This document shows, piece after piece, positions 55,945-64,000 of a stretch of 64,000 nucleotides of DNA. Made by a program: the position numbers and the translations under genes. Source of the DNA: JAAXGI01 sp965206975 (GTDB taxonomy: Bacteria > Gemmatimonadota > Gemmatimonadetes > Longimicrobiales > Gaopeijiaceae); the NCBI GenBank assembly GCA_965206975.1, contig OZ242253.1:1302001-1366000 (forward strand), written 5' to 3'. Numbering within the stretch: the stretch's first letter is position 1; each line of letters starts with the position of its first letter. Below the pieces are notes generated by a model, which ran no database searches, was not told where the DNA came from, and saw nothing but the letters and a program-made list of their open reading frames with translations.

Positions 55945-56092
55945 ACTCCCTCCCTACCCTCCCGAAAGCTCCATTGTGCCCTAGTATTCGGTCACCGGGC
56001 TCGGTACCCTTCGGCTGCGTCACACGCGCCGCGCTTTCCCGGGTCGTCGGCGCCCCCGCTGGGTTTCGGGCACTCGTCACGGGATCGACGCC

Positions 56093-57358
56093 ATGCGCGC
56101 AATAGAATTCCACGTGGGTGCTCCTCGCTACCTCCTCGCCCGCTCGCTCGGGAGGGTAAGCGAGTCGGCCACCTTCGGGTTCCTCAGCGGACTCCGGTTG
56201 AGGGAGCGCCCCGCGCCGGAGGCCCCTGGGCCCGGGTGGGCCCGGCTCCGGGTGCTAGGCTGCGGGATCTGCGGGTCGGACATCGGGAACCTGACGTACG
56301 CCTCGAGCCCGATCATGGAGCCCTTCGGCTCCTTTCCCGCCGTGCTTGGCCACGAGATCCTCGCCGAGGTCGAGTCCGTGGGAAGCGAGGTGACACGGGT
56401 CGAGCCGGGCCAGCGCGTGGCCGTCGATCCGATGCTCTCCTGCGATGTTCGGGGATTCACGTCGGACAAGAGGTGCCGCTCCTGCCGACAGGGCCGCCAC
56501 GGCACCTGCGAGATGGCGGGCGAGGAGGGGGCGCTACGGATCGGCTCCGGGCATCTGAGCCGCGGGCTCACGATCGGGTATCACCGTGACCTCCCCGGCG
56601 GATGGGGAGAGCGGATGATTGCACACGAGTCGCAGCTCTTTCCCCTAGATCCCAGGATCCCGAGTCGGCTCGGCGTCCTGGTCGAGCCGCTCTCGATCGG
56701 GGTGCATGCAGTCCTGAACGCGCCCCCCGATTCTCGGGAAGACATCCTTGTGATCGGCTCGGGGCCGATCGCCTTCGGCACGATCTGGGCCCTCAGGTCG
56801 ACCGGCTTCGACGGGAGCATCGTGGCGCAGATGAAGCGGCCCCACGAAGCCCGGCTAGCGCACGCCCTCGGAGCGACAGAGGTGGTGGCCCCCGGGGACG
56901 AGGCCCGGGCCGCGCTCATCGAGACGGGCGCGCAGGCGTATCAGCCTATCGTCGGTCCGGAGGTCTACTCGGCGGGCGGGTTCAGCCGAGTATATGACTG
57001 CGTAGGGAGCGTCTCGTCGCTCGATCAGGCGCTTCGGTACTCGGCCCCGCGGGGCACGGTGACACTCCTGGGGTGCGCGGGTGAACTCCGGAAACTCGAC
57101 CTCTCGCTCGTGTGGGCGAGAGAGCTCAAGATCCGGGGCTTCGTGGTCTACGGACGGGAGCAGTGGTCGGGGCGGGATCTTCACACGATGGAAGTCACGC
57201 AGGAGCTCCTGCTGGCGACGAGGGCGCCGCTCGAGGAGATGGTGACGCACGTCTTTCCTCTCGCCGAGTACCGGCACGCGCTGTCTGCGGCCAGGAACCA
57301 CCGAAAGAGCGGGGCGATCCGGGTCGTGCTCACGCCCACGAGCGCTGGGCTCCCGTAA
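56093..57358 (+). CDS. Zinc-binding alcohol dehydrogenase (MDR family)
   Basis: 421 residues. Catalytic zinc site: Cys60 in CGICGSD and the GHE motif at 86-88. A structural zinc lobe has cysteines at 117, 128, 131 and 139 with unusual spacing (SCDVRGFTSDKRCRSCRQGR). NAD(P) is bound by ILVIGSGPIAFGT (218-230). The first 40 residues are longer than usual and strand-like. Substrate unknown; family members include threonine/sorbitol dehydrogenases and glutathione-dependent formaldehyde enzymes. Confidence 0.85.
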   Translation: MRAIEFHVGAPRYLLARSLGRVSESATFGFLSGLRLRERPAPEAPGPGWARLRVLGCGICGSDIGNLTYASSPIMEPFGSFPAVLGHEILAEVESVGSEVTRVEPGQRVAVDPMLSCDVRGFTSDKRCRSCRQGRHGTCEMAGEEGALRIGSGHLSRGLTIGYHRDLPGGWGERMIAHESQLFPLDPRIPSRLGVLVEPLSIGVHAVLNAPPDSREDILVIGSGPIAFGTIWALRSTGFDGSIVAQMKRPHEARLAHALGATEVVAPGDEARAALIETGAQAYQPIVGPEVYSAGGFSRVYDCVGSVSSLDQALRYSAPRGTVTLLGCAGELRKLDLSLVWARELKIRGFVVYGREQWSGRDLHTMEVTQELLLATRAPLEEMVTHVFPLAEYRHALSAARNHRKSGAIRVVLTPTSAGLP

Positions 57359-57729
57359 CGTAATCGGGTGCCCCGGGGCAGGTGTGCTCCGGATCGCCAA
57401 GGTGACCTGGGGATGATCCCGGTGGCCTCGCGTATGTGGGGGAGTGCTGTGGAAAATGCTTGCTTCGCCTCCGCGACACTTCAGGGTAAGTACCATCCCC
57501 GGACATATATCGAGTCGCTGCCTCATTCCACATGTACCCAGGTGTCGTCGACATCCCAAGCCGCCGTGGCCGCGACGCGAGTTCAGGCAGGCCACGCCCC
57601 CGGGACGAGGACACGACTTGATTCGTGCGTCGGCTACGGCGGGAGCGGGCGGGTTCCCGACGACCGGCTGGTTCCGGTTCGTCTTGAAATGAACCTTGGG
57701 ACCTGCGCCACCCCTCGCGCCCGATGCGG
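57359..57729. other. Intergenic, no gene seen
   Basis: 371 bases between convergent alcohol dehydrogenase and ogt ends. No terminator with a T-run, no RNA gene seen. Confidence 0.35.
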
Positions 57730-58257
57730 TCAGATCGTTCGGGACCGGGTGGCGATGCGGCTTGAGAAGGTTTCGCCCGAGACGCCGATCCCTTCGATTC
57801 GCAGGAGTGCGACCTTCCGGGGAAGCCCTCCCGAGAATCCGCCGAGGCGGGCCGCGCCCGTGACGACCCGGTGACAGGGGATGATGACGGGGAGGGGATT
57901 CCACCCGACGGCCTGTCCGACGGCGCGTGCCGAGCCCTGCCCGATCCGCCGGCAGATCTCCCCGTAGCTTGCCGTCTCCCCGAAGGGGATGGCCCGGAGC
58001 TCCTCCAGGACGCGGGCGCGAAAGGGAGTCGCGGCCTCGAGGTCGAGCGGGAGATCGAAGCTTCTCCGGTGGCCCGCGAGGTACTCGTGGAGCTGCCGGA
58101 GCGCCTCGCGTTCGAGGGCGCCCTCCCTCCCTCCGCCCCCGTCGGGGGCGCTCCGCAACCTGTTCGCTGCGGCCGCCGGGCACGGACCGGAGAATCGAAC
58201 CCCGCTTACCCCGCGCGCGCTCACCTCGACCGAGAGCGTCTCGAAGAGGGGATCCAT
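57730..58257 (-). CDS. ogt: Methylated-DNA-protein-cysteine methyltransferase
   Basis: 175 residues. The reactive-cysteine motif is intact: LPVIIPCHRVV with Cys128, preceded by IPFGETASYGEICRRIG and the recognition helix RAVGQAVGWNP (Arg finger). It transfers O6-alkyl groups of guanine to itself. The N-terminal third is Gly/Arg-rich and divergent. It starts four bases after sufU's stop and is the last gene of the suf transcript, an unusual place for a repair gene. Confidence 0.9.
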   Translation of the reverse strand: MDPLFETLSVEVSARGVSGVRFSGPCPAAAANRLRSAPDGGGGREGALEREALRQLHEYLAGHRRSFDLPLDLEAATPFRARVLEELRAIPFGETASYGEICRRIGQGSARAVGQAVGWNPLPVIIPCHRVVTGAARLGGFSGGLPRKVALLRIEGIGVSGETFSSRIATRSRTI

Positions 58258-58261
58258 CTAC

Positions 58262-58744
58262 CTACTCAGCCGGATCCGCCGGTGTCCCCTCGCTCCCCGA
58301 GCGGGTCTGGCGGACCGCCTCCTGCAGCGCATCGAAGCCAAGGAGCGCGCACTTCACCCGGATCGGGAACTTGGAGACGCCCTCGAGGGCCCGGAGGTCC
58401 TTCAGGGAGCGGTCCCCGGCCGCGTCGGGATCCCCGTGCATCATCTGCGTGAACCTGCGGGCGAGCCCGATCGCCTCCTCGATCGACCGATCCTTGAGCA
58501 TCGTGGTCATCATCGAGACGGAGGCCTGCGAGATCGAGCAGCCCTCCCCTAGGAAGCGAAGGTCCCGGATCACCTCGCCCTCGATCTTCAGCTGCAGCTT
58601 GATCTCGTCGCCGCACGCCGGGTTTCGCATATGGACCTCGACGGTGCGGTCCTCGAGGAGGCCCCGGTTCCTAGGCTTCTTGTAGTGCTCGAGGATGAGC
58701 TGCTGGTATAGCGAGTTCAGCTGGACGTCGGGCACGCGGTCCAT
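58262..58744 (-). CDS. sufU: SufU-type iron-sulfur cluster scaffold/sulfur acceptor
   Basis: 160 residues. The conserved metal site is present: Cys44 and Asp46 in NPACGDEI, Cys69 in GEGCSISQAS, Cys132 in RVKCALLGF. An insertion of about 18 residues after about 100 separates SufU from IscU and is seen here (MMHGDPDAAGDRSLKDL). SufU carries sulfur from SufS as a zinc-dependent transferase. The AGGAG site overlaps sufS's stop region, 10 bases apart, so coupling is probable. Confidence 0.92.
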   Translation of the reverse strand: MDRVPDVQLNSLYQQLILEHYKKPRNRGLLEDRTVEVHMRNPACGDEIKLQLKIEGEVIRDLRFLGEGCSISQASVSMMTTMLKDRSIEEAIGLARRFTQMMHGDPDAAGDRSLKDLRALEGVSKFPIRVKCALLGFDALQEAVRQTRSGSEGTPADPAE

Positions 58745-58754
58745 GCGCTTACTC

Positions 58755-60026
58755 CTAGGGCGACCCGAAGATGGATCGCACGGTCTCGAGCCCCTTCACG
58801 AGGCGGTCCACCTCCTCCCTCGTGCTGTAGAGGTAGAAGGAGGCGCGCGCCATCGCGCCGACCTCGAAGCGCTCCATGACGAGCTGGGCGCAGTGGTGGC
58901 CCGCCCGGACCGCGATTCCCTCCCGGTCGAGCACCGTCGAGATGTCGTGGGGATGTGCCTCGTCCATACAGAAGGAGAGGATCCCGGAGCGCTCCCCGGC
59001 GGGTGGCCCGAAGAGGCGGAGCCCCGGGATCTCTCCGAGTGCGCCGACCGCGTACTCGGTCAGCTCCTGCTCGTGTGCGAGGATCTTCTCCGGCCCGATG
59101 TCCCTCAGATACCTCGCCGCTGCCGCCATCCCGATCGCCCCCGCGATGTTCGGGGTCCCCGCCTCGAACTTGTGGGGAAGACTCGCCCACGTGGACTCGT
59201 GGCGCCGAACGAGATCGATCATCTCGCCACCCCCCTGGTAGGGCGGCATCTCCTCGAGCACCTCGCGCCGCACCCAGAGCGCGCCGCTCCCCGTCGGACC
59301 GCACATCTTGTGGCCGGAAAAGGCGTAGAAGTCGGCTCCGAGCTCCCCTACGTCCACGGGGTGGTGCCCCGCACCCTGCGCCCCGTCGACGAGGAGGAGC
59401 GCGCCCGCGTCGTGCACCTGCCGGGCGAGCTCCCGGATCGGGTTTATTGTCCCGAGGGCGTTCGAGACGTGGCCGACCGCGGCGATTCGTACCCGCCCCC
59501 CGGCGAGGATCCCGGGGAGTGCCTCGAGGATGAGTCGCCCGTCGTCGTCGATCTCCAGGTAGCGGAGGGTCGCACCCGTCTTCTTCGCCACGAGCTGCCA
59601 GGGGACCAGGTTCGAGTGATGCTCCATCTCGGTGAGGAGGATCTCGTCCCTCGGCCCGAGGTTCGCCTCCCCCCAGCTCGCCACGGCCAGATTGATGGAC
59701 TCCGTCGTCCCCCGGGTGAAGATGAGCTCGGAGGGCGACGGCGCCCCGACCCACTCCGCCACGGTGACGCGGGCGGCCTCGTACGCCTCTGTCGCCCGCC
59801 GGCTGAGCTCGTGGAGCCCGCGGTGGACGTTCGCGTTGTCGCTCGCGTAGTAGTCGCGGAGCGCATCCAGGACGGTGCTCGGCTTCTGGGCCGTGGCTGC
59901 GCTGTCAAGATAGGCGAGCGGATAGCCGTTCACCCGCTCGTTGAGGATCGGGAAGTCGCGGCGAATCCTCTCGACGTCGAGAACGGAGCTTTGGGGCGGG
60001 GGCGTGGCTACGCCGGTCCCACTCAC
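58755..60026 (-). CDS. sufS: SufS-type cysteine desulfurase
   Basis: 423 residues starting at a GTG that overlaps the Rieske gene's stop (GTGA); a longer in-frame reading is the Rieske region and is not used. PLP-binding Lys240 is in AFSGHKMCGPTG, the catalytic Cys379 in VRAGHHCAQLVM. TEMEHHSNLVPW, GHVSNALGT and VDGAQ are conserved blocks. It takes sulfur from cysteine for cluster assembly together with SufU. The gene order sufC-B-D-(Rieske)-S-U is the Gram-positive-like SUF layout. Confidence 0.95.
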   Translation of the reverse strand: MSGTGVATPPPQSSVLDVERIRRDFPILNERVNGYPLAYLDSAATAQKPSTVLDALRDYYASDNANVHRGLHELSRRATEAYEAARVTVAEWVGAPSPSELIFTRGTTESINLAVASWGEANLGPRDEILLTEMEHHSNLVPWQLVAKKTGATLRYLEIDDDGRLILEALPGILAGGRVRIAAVGHVSNALGTINPIRELARQVHDAGALLLVDGAQGAGHHPVDVGELGADFYAFSGHKMCGPTGSGALWVRREVLEEMPPYQGGGEMIDLVRRHESTWASLPHKFEAGTPNIAGAIGMAAAARYLRDIGPEKILAHEQELTEYAVGALGEIPGLRLFGPPAGERSGILSFCMDEAHPHDISTVLDREGIAVRAGHHCAQLVMERFEVGAMARASFYLYSTREEVDRLVKGLETVRSIFGSP

Positions 60027-60340
60027 GACTCGGCCGCGACGTAGACATCCTCGCCCCGGACTTCCGCGCGGTACGTCTTCACGGGCCGGACTGCGGGCAG
60101 GCTGAGCGCCCGCCCGCTCCGGAGATCGAAGCGGGCCCCGTGAAGGACGCACTCAAGCTTGCCGTCCATGACCTCGCCCTCAGAGAGGGGGAAGTCCTCG
60201 TGGGAGCAGCAGTCCTCGAGTGCGAAGATCTCGCCCTCCCACCGGGCGAGTACGATCGCCTCCCCATTCGCGGAGACCTTCCGAAGGCACCCCTCGCCGG
60301 CGCACTCCACCGTCGTGGCGACTCGGACCCAATCAGGCAC
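60023..60340 (-). CDS. Rieske [2Fe-2S] ferredoxin
   Basis: 105 residues from a GTG (MPDWVRVATT) overlapping the end of sufD by eight bases; a 24-codon extension upstream is just sufD read in another frame. Rieske ligands: C45-S-H47 and C64-V-L-H67, with the GARFDLRSG stretch after. The protein resembles small ferredoxins of non-heme iron oxygenases. Inside a suf operon it may donate electrons for cluster assembly or be a co-regulated client. Translational coupling on both sides is evident. Confidence 0.88.
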   Translation of the reverse strand: MPDWVRVATTVECAGEGCLRKVSANGEAIVLARWEGEIFALEDCCSHEDFPLSEGEVMDGKLECVLHGARFDLRSGRALSLPAVRPVKTYRAEVRGEDVYVAAES

Positions 60341-61694
60341 GGAGCCGTTCCTCGATGAGCCCGGAGACCTTCTCCACGACCCCGCCGAGGGGGAGCCGGG
60401 AGAGGACCTCACCGAGGAACCCCGTCACGGCGAGCCGCTGCGCCTGTGCCCGCGTGAGTCCCCGGCTCATCAGGTAGAAGAGGTGTTCCCGGTCGAGCTG
60501 CCCCACGGTTGCGCCGTGGGAGCAGCGAACGTCGTCCGCCTCGATCTCGAGGTTCGGGAGGGATTCCGCCCGGGCGTACTCAGAGAGGATGAGGTTACGG
60601 TTCGTCTGATACGCGTCCGTCTGCTGCGCCCCAGGGTGGACCTTGATGATCCCCCGGAATACCGCGCGCGCCGCCCCGTCGAGCGCCCCCTTGTAGAGGA
60701 GGTCGCTCTTCGTGTGCGGGGCCCGGTGGTTCTGGCGGGTATTGTGGTCGAAGTGCTGATCCCCCTCCGCGAAGTAGAGGCCGAGCATGTCCGAGTTCGC
60801 TCCCGGCCCCCGCAGCTCCGCAATCAGGTCGACGCGCGCCACCGAGGCCCCGAAGCTCACGTTCAACGTGTCGAGCGTCGAGTCGCCGTCGGCGAGGGTA
60901 CGCTGCTGCGAGAGGTGGAAGGCGCCTCGCCCCATCCGCTGGAGGGAGACGAACTGCACCTGCGCCCCCCGTCGGGCATAGACCTCGACGGCTGAGGAGA
61001 CGAGCGTCTGCTGCGGGAAGTCGGAGGAGAGCGCCTCGTCCACGAAGGAGACTCGGCTCCCCTCCTCCGCCACGATCAGCGTGCGTGTGAAGACGGCCCG
61101 ACCCGGTGCGGAAAGCCAGCGCGTCGCATGGACTGGGAGCTCCATCCGGACGCCCTTCGGGACGTAGAGGAGGACGCCGTCCGTCCAGAGCGCGGCGTTT
61201 AGTGCCTGGAACTTCCCGAAGCTTGCCGGGAGCGCTTCCGTCGCGAGCCGCCCCCCGAGGAGCTCCGGGTACTCCTCGACCGCTCGGGCGAGGGAGGTGA
61301 GGAGGACTCCCTCCCGGGCGAGTTCCTCCGAGAGGTCCACGTGGGCGACCGAACCCTCGAGGTCCACCAGATGCCCCGCCGCCGCCCAGTCCGAGCGAAC
61401 GGCGGCTGCGAGCGCTTCCGGCGTCTCTGCGGGGGCAAAGCCCTTCTCCTCCCTCGGAAGAAGGCGAAGCTCACCGAGACGGAGCTTCCTCGAGAGGTCT
61501 GTATAGCGCCACTCCTCATCCTTCGTAGTAGGCATCGGAGTCGCTTCGTAGATCCTCCACGCCTCGAGACGCCGCTCTCTCAGCCACGCCGGTCCCGAGG
61601 CGGCGAGCGCCTCCACCGTGCCGCGGTCTATCTCGAGAAGCGAGCCGCCGGCCTCCGTGGGTGCCCGAAGGAGCGTCGCCGCGGAGTCGGACAT
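60333..61694 (-). CDS. sufD: Fe-S assembly protein SufD
   Basis: 453 residues from the ATG; a GTG one codon earlier would serve equally. The SufBD core is clear: MPTTKDEEWRYTDLSR, ALNAALWTDGVLLYVPKGV, THTKSDLLYKGALDGAARAVF-like PHTKSDLLYKGAL, and SHGATVGQLDREHLFYLMSRGL with the conserved His. It partners SufB and SufC in the scaffold. The ATG overlaps the sufB stop by one base (TGATG). Confidence 0.94.
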   Translation of the reverse strand: MSDSAATLLRAPTEAGGSLLEIDRGTVEALAASGPAWLRERRLEAWRIYEATPMPTTKDEEWRYTDLSRKLRLGELRLLPREEKGFAPAETPEALAAAVRSDWAAAGHLVDLEGSVAHVDLSEELAREGVLLTSLARAVEEYPELLGGRLATEALPASFGKFQALNAALWTDGVLLYVPKGVRMELPVHATRWLSAPGRAVFTRTLIVAEEGSRVSFVDEALSSDFPQQTLVSSAVEVYARRGAQVQFVSLQRMGRGAFHLSQQRTLADGDSTLDTLNVSFGASVARVDLIAELRGPGANSDMLGLYFAEGDQHFDHNTRQNHRAPHTKSDLLYKGALDGAARAVFRGIIKVHPGAQQTDAYQTNRNLILSEYARAESLPNLEIEADDVRCSHGATVGQLDREHLFYLMSRGLTRAQAQRLAVTGFLGEVLSRLPLGGVVEKVSGLIEERLRA

Positions 61695-63109
61695 CACCCT
61701 ACGGAACCCTCCATCTCGAGTTCGATGAGGCGGTTCAGCTCAACCGCATATTCGAGGGGAAGGAGCTTCGCGATCGGTTCGATGAAGCCCCGAACGATGA
61801 GCGCCATCGCCTCCTCCTTCGACATCCCGCGGCTCATGAGGTAGAAGAGCTGCTCGTCGCCGACCTTGGAGACCGTCGCCTCGTGCCCGACGGTGGCATC
61901 CTGCTCTTCGATCTCGATGTACGGGTAGGTGTCCGTTCGCGAGGTGTCGTTGATGAGGAGCGCGTCGCATTCGACGTTCGAGCGAGCGTGCCTGGAGCCC
62001 TCGTACACCTTGCAGAGCCCCCGGTACGTCGAACGGCCCGTCCCCTTCGAGATCGACTTGGAGATGATCTGCGACGAGGTATTCGGGGCAGCGTGCACGA
62101 CCTTCCCCCCCGTGTCCTGGTGCTGCCCGTTGCCGGCGTACGCGATCGAGAGGATCGAGCCGTGCGCCCCCTCTCCCACGAGGAAGCAGGAGGGGTACTT
62201 CATCGTCAGCTTCGAGCCCAGGTTCCCGTCGAGCCACTCCATCGTCGCGTTCTCGTGCACCAGCGCCCGCTGGGTCACAAGGTTGTACATGTTGTTGGAC
62301 CAATTCTGGATCGTGGTATAGCGGAAGTGCGCCCCGCCCTTCACCACGATCTCGATTACGCCGGAGTGGAAGGACTCCGTCGAGTACACGGGCGCCGTGC
62401 ACCCCTCGATGTAGTGCGCCGTCGAGCCCTCGTCGGCGATGATGAGCGTCCGCTCGAACTGGCCCATCTGCTCCTGGTTCACCCGGAAGTACGCCTGAAG
62501 CGGGGTGTCCAGATCGACGCCCTTCGGGATGTAGACGAACGACCCCCCGGACCAGACGGCGGAGTTCATCGCCGAGAACTTGTTGTCCGCTGAGGGAATC
62601 ACGGTCCCGAAGTGCTCCCGGAAGAGCTCGGGGTGGTTCTTGAGACCATCCTCGATCGAGTCGAAGATCACGCCCTTCTTGTCCCACTCCTCCTTGAGGG
62701 AGTGATAGACCATCTCGGATTCGTACTGGGCGCCTACTCCCGCGAGGATCTTCTGCTCGGCCTCCGGGATCCCGAGCTTCTCGAAGGTCTCCTTGATGTT
62801 CGTCGGAACGTCGTCCCAGGAGCGTTCCATCTTCTCCTGCGGGCGTACGTAGAAGTAGATCTGGTCGAGTACGGCCTCGAGGTTCGAGAGGTCGCCGCCC
62901 CATGTCGGCATCGGCTTCGCGTTGTAGATCTTCAGCGCCCGGAGCCGGAACTCGAGCATCCACGCCGGCTCCTGCTTCTGTGCGGAAATCTCGCGCACCA
63001 CCCTCTCGTTCAGCCCCCGCCCGGAGCGGAATACAGGCTCGTCCTCGGTGATGAAGTGGTACTTGTACTGGTCTAGGCCCAGGTCCTGGACGAGTTCATT
63101 CTGTGGCAT
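61694..63109 (-). CDS. sufB: Fe-S assembly scaffold SufB
   Basis: 471 residues, full length for the family. N-terminal helix MPQNELVQDLGLDQYKYHF, WMLEFRLRALKIY, the FVYIPKGVDLDTPLQAYFR strand, HYIEGCTAP (Cys region), TMEWLDGNLGSKLTMKYPS and SHARSNVECDALLINDTSR with the conserved Cys that takes part in cluster formation, then QDATVGHEATVSKVGDEQLF. It sits 6 bases after sufC's stop; GAGGGAAC serves as the ribosome-binding site. Confidence 0.95.
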   Translation of the reverse strand: MPQNELVQDLGLDQYKYHFITEDEPVFRSGRGLNERVVREISAQKQEPAWMLEFRLRALKIYNAKPMPTWGGDLSNLEAVLDQIYFYVRPQEKMERSWDDVPTNIKETFEKLGIPEAEQKILAGVGAQYESEMVYHSLKEEWDKKGVIFDSIEDGLKNHPELFREHFGTVIPSADNKFSAMNSAVWSGGSFVYIPKGVDLDTPLQAYFRVNQEQMGQFERTLIIADEGSTAHYIEGCTAPVYSTESFHSGVIEIVVKGGAHFRYTTIQNWSNNMYNLVTQRALVHENATMEWLDGNLGSKLTMKYPSCFLVGEGAHGSILSIAYAGNGQHQDTGGKVVHAAPNTSSQIISKSISKGTGRSTYRGLCKVYEGSRHARSNVECDALLINDTSRTDTYPYIEIEEQDATVGHEATVSKVGDEQLFYLMSRGMSKEEAMALIVRGFIEPIAKLLPLEYAVELNRLIELEMEGSVG

Positions 63110-63115
63110 GTTCCC

Positions 63116-63886
63116 TCAGCTTACCGGAGTTCGGAACTGCTCGTAGCCCTCGGACTCGAGCTCCTCGGCGAGCACCGCCCCGCCCGAGCGGACGATCCGG
63201 CCGTCGACCATCACGTGCACGTGGTCGGGCCGGATGTAGTTGAGGAGCCGCTGGTAGTGCGTGATGATGAGGACGGTCATCCCAGGGTCCTCCCGGCTCA
63301 GCGTCTTCACCCCGTCGGCGACAACCTGAAGGGCGTCGATATCGAGGCCTGAGTCCGTCTCGTCCATCACGGCGAGCCGCGGACGGAGGACGGCCATCTG
63401 GAGGATCTCGTTTCGCTTCTTCTCGCCCCCGGAGAACCCGTCGTTCACCGGCCGCTCGGCGAAGGAGGGATCCATGTCGAGGAGGTCCATTCGTTCGAGG
63501 AGCTCCTCCTGGAGGTCGAAGAGATCGAGCTCGTCGCCCTCGTCGAGGCGGGCCTGCATCGCGGTCCGAAGGAAGTTCGCGATCGAGACACCGGGGATCT
63601 CGACCGGATACTGAAACGCGAGGAACACGCCGAGGCGGGCACGCTCGTCCGGCTCGAGTTCGAGGATGTCCGCACCGTCGTACTCGACGCTCCCGGCCGT
63701 CGCCTCGTACCCGGGATGGCCGGCCAGGACCTTCGCGAGCGTGCTCTTTCCCGAGCCGTTCGGTCCCATGATGGCGTGAATCTCGCCGGGGCTGAGCTGC
63801 AGATCGACTCCGCGAAGGATCTCAACGTCCTCGTCGGCCACCTTCGCGTGAAGGTCGCGAACGGTGAGAATGGGGGCCTTGCTCAT
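63116..63886 (-). CDS. sufC: Fe-S assembly ATPase SufC
   Basis: 256 residues. ABC-type ATPase: Walker A GPNGSGKS (41-48), signature FSGGEKKR (151-158), Walker B LAVMDETDSGLD (171-182) and the H-loop IITHYQRLL. It powers SufB-SufD cluster assembly. First gene of the operon, with TAGGAA right before the ATG; promoter and palindrome lie in the last 110 bases of the window. Confidence 0.95.
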   Translation of the reverse strand: MSKAPILTVRDLHAKVADEDVEILRGVDLQLSPGEIHAIMGPNGSGKSTLAKVLAGHPGYEATAGSVEYDGADILELEPDERARLGVFLAFQYPVEIPGVSIANFLRTAMQARLDEGDELDLFDLQEELLERMDLLDMDPSFAERPVNDGFSGGEKKRNEILQMAVLRPRLAVMDETDSGLDIDALQVVADGVKTLSREDPGMTVLIITHYQRLLNYIRPDHVHVMVDGRIVRSGGAVLAEELESEGYEQFRTPVS

Positions 63887-63927
63887 TTCCTAGTGGGTTA
63901 GGCGGATGCGTGGGAAAGCGAACTTCT

Positions 63928-63942
63928 TTAGAATGATTCTAA
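63928..63942 (-). promoter_or_regulatory. Fur/PerR-like 7-1-7 palindrome upstream of sufC
   Basis: TTAGAATGATTCTAA is a perfect 7-1-7 inverted repeat about 42 bases before the sufC ATG, in the only AT-rich stretch nearby. Its form matches Fur-family operators (such as the PerR box TTATAATNATTATAA with two changed pairs). TTAGAAT also resembles a -10 element. Iron- or oxidant-responsive control of suf is the natural inference. Confidence 0.55.
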
Positions 63943-64000
63943 TTAACTAATCGTACCTGCGGCTGCGGGGGGCGTCAAGTGGGTTTCGGGTGAGGCCTCC

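Noticed and set aside
56855..58183. 442-aa minus ORF over the alcohol dehydrogenase and ogt
   Set aside because: Shadow frame; overlaps two genes with intact catalytic motifs.
58695..62593. Plus-strand ORFs of 300-450 aa across sufU-sufB
   Set aside because: Antisense shadows of the suf operon.

Overview
This is about 64 kb of a GC-rich bacterial chromosome. It looks Gram-negative: there is a Tsx-type outer-membrane porin, and many proteins carry Sec, lipoprotein or Tat signal peptides. The repertoire is that of an aerobic heterotroph: several secreted PQQ-type quinoproteins, thiolase and thioesterase, and a SUF iron-sulfur operon. The gene style recalls marine or sponge-associated Gemmatimonadota and similar lineages. 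That placement is inference; no rRNA or other phylogenetic marker is present.

Layout. 1-12.6 kb: NHL-propeller lipoprotein, two PQQ-propeller dehydrogenases (one fused to cytochrome c), an NCS2 purine permease, a beta-carbonic anhydrase, an IS630 remnant and a third PQQ dehydrogenase. 12.6-22.4 kb: IS3 remnant, secreted cyanophycinase-like peptidase, secreted gamma-glutamyltransferase, then a leuC-leuD pair. leuC is broken by two insertions of the same IS1380-type element, each with a 5-bp target duplication. Conceptual removal restores a 504-codon frame that begins with a twin-arginine leader. 22.7-31 kb: 17 tRNA genes, 14 of them in one minus-strand array. Within this stretch, at 23.6-27.8 kb, lie a LOG-family hydrolase, a STAS antagonist beside a frameshifted RsbW-type kinase, a Tsx porin and a DUF2237 protein. 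31-42.2 kb: an AAA ATPase, a second NHL protein, an SSS symporter with a coupled 51-residue membrane ORF missing from usual ORF-size cut-offs, a Tat-exported HAD hydrolase, a fourth PQQ dehydrogenase and a secreted serine hydrolase. 42.6-58 kb: malonate uptake and activation (MadL, MadM, malonyl-CoA synthetase), a VTT membrane protein, Tag glycosylase, an ApbE-DUF2271 fusion with a PepSY membrane protein, two alpha/beta hydrolases, a PduO-type adenosyltransferase, bacilliredoxin, a DUF1460 peptidoglycan-type hydrolase, an acyl-CoA thioesterase, thiolase and a zinc alcohol dehydrogenase. 57.7-63.9 kb: a compact minus-strand operon sufC-sufB-sufD-Rieske-sufS-sufU-ogt, preceded by a Fur/PerR-like 7-1-7 palindrome.

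The genes suggest scavenging of sugars/alcohols, peptides, nucleosides and malonate, with oxidation at the cell surface feeding electrons to the respiratory chain. The most distinctive items are the doubly interrupted, apparently exported LeuC-type dehydratase, the ApbE-DUF2271 fusion with an internal Tat-like segment, and the dense set of secreted propeller proteins. I found no CRISPR array, rRNA, prophage or clear integrative element.
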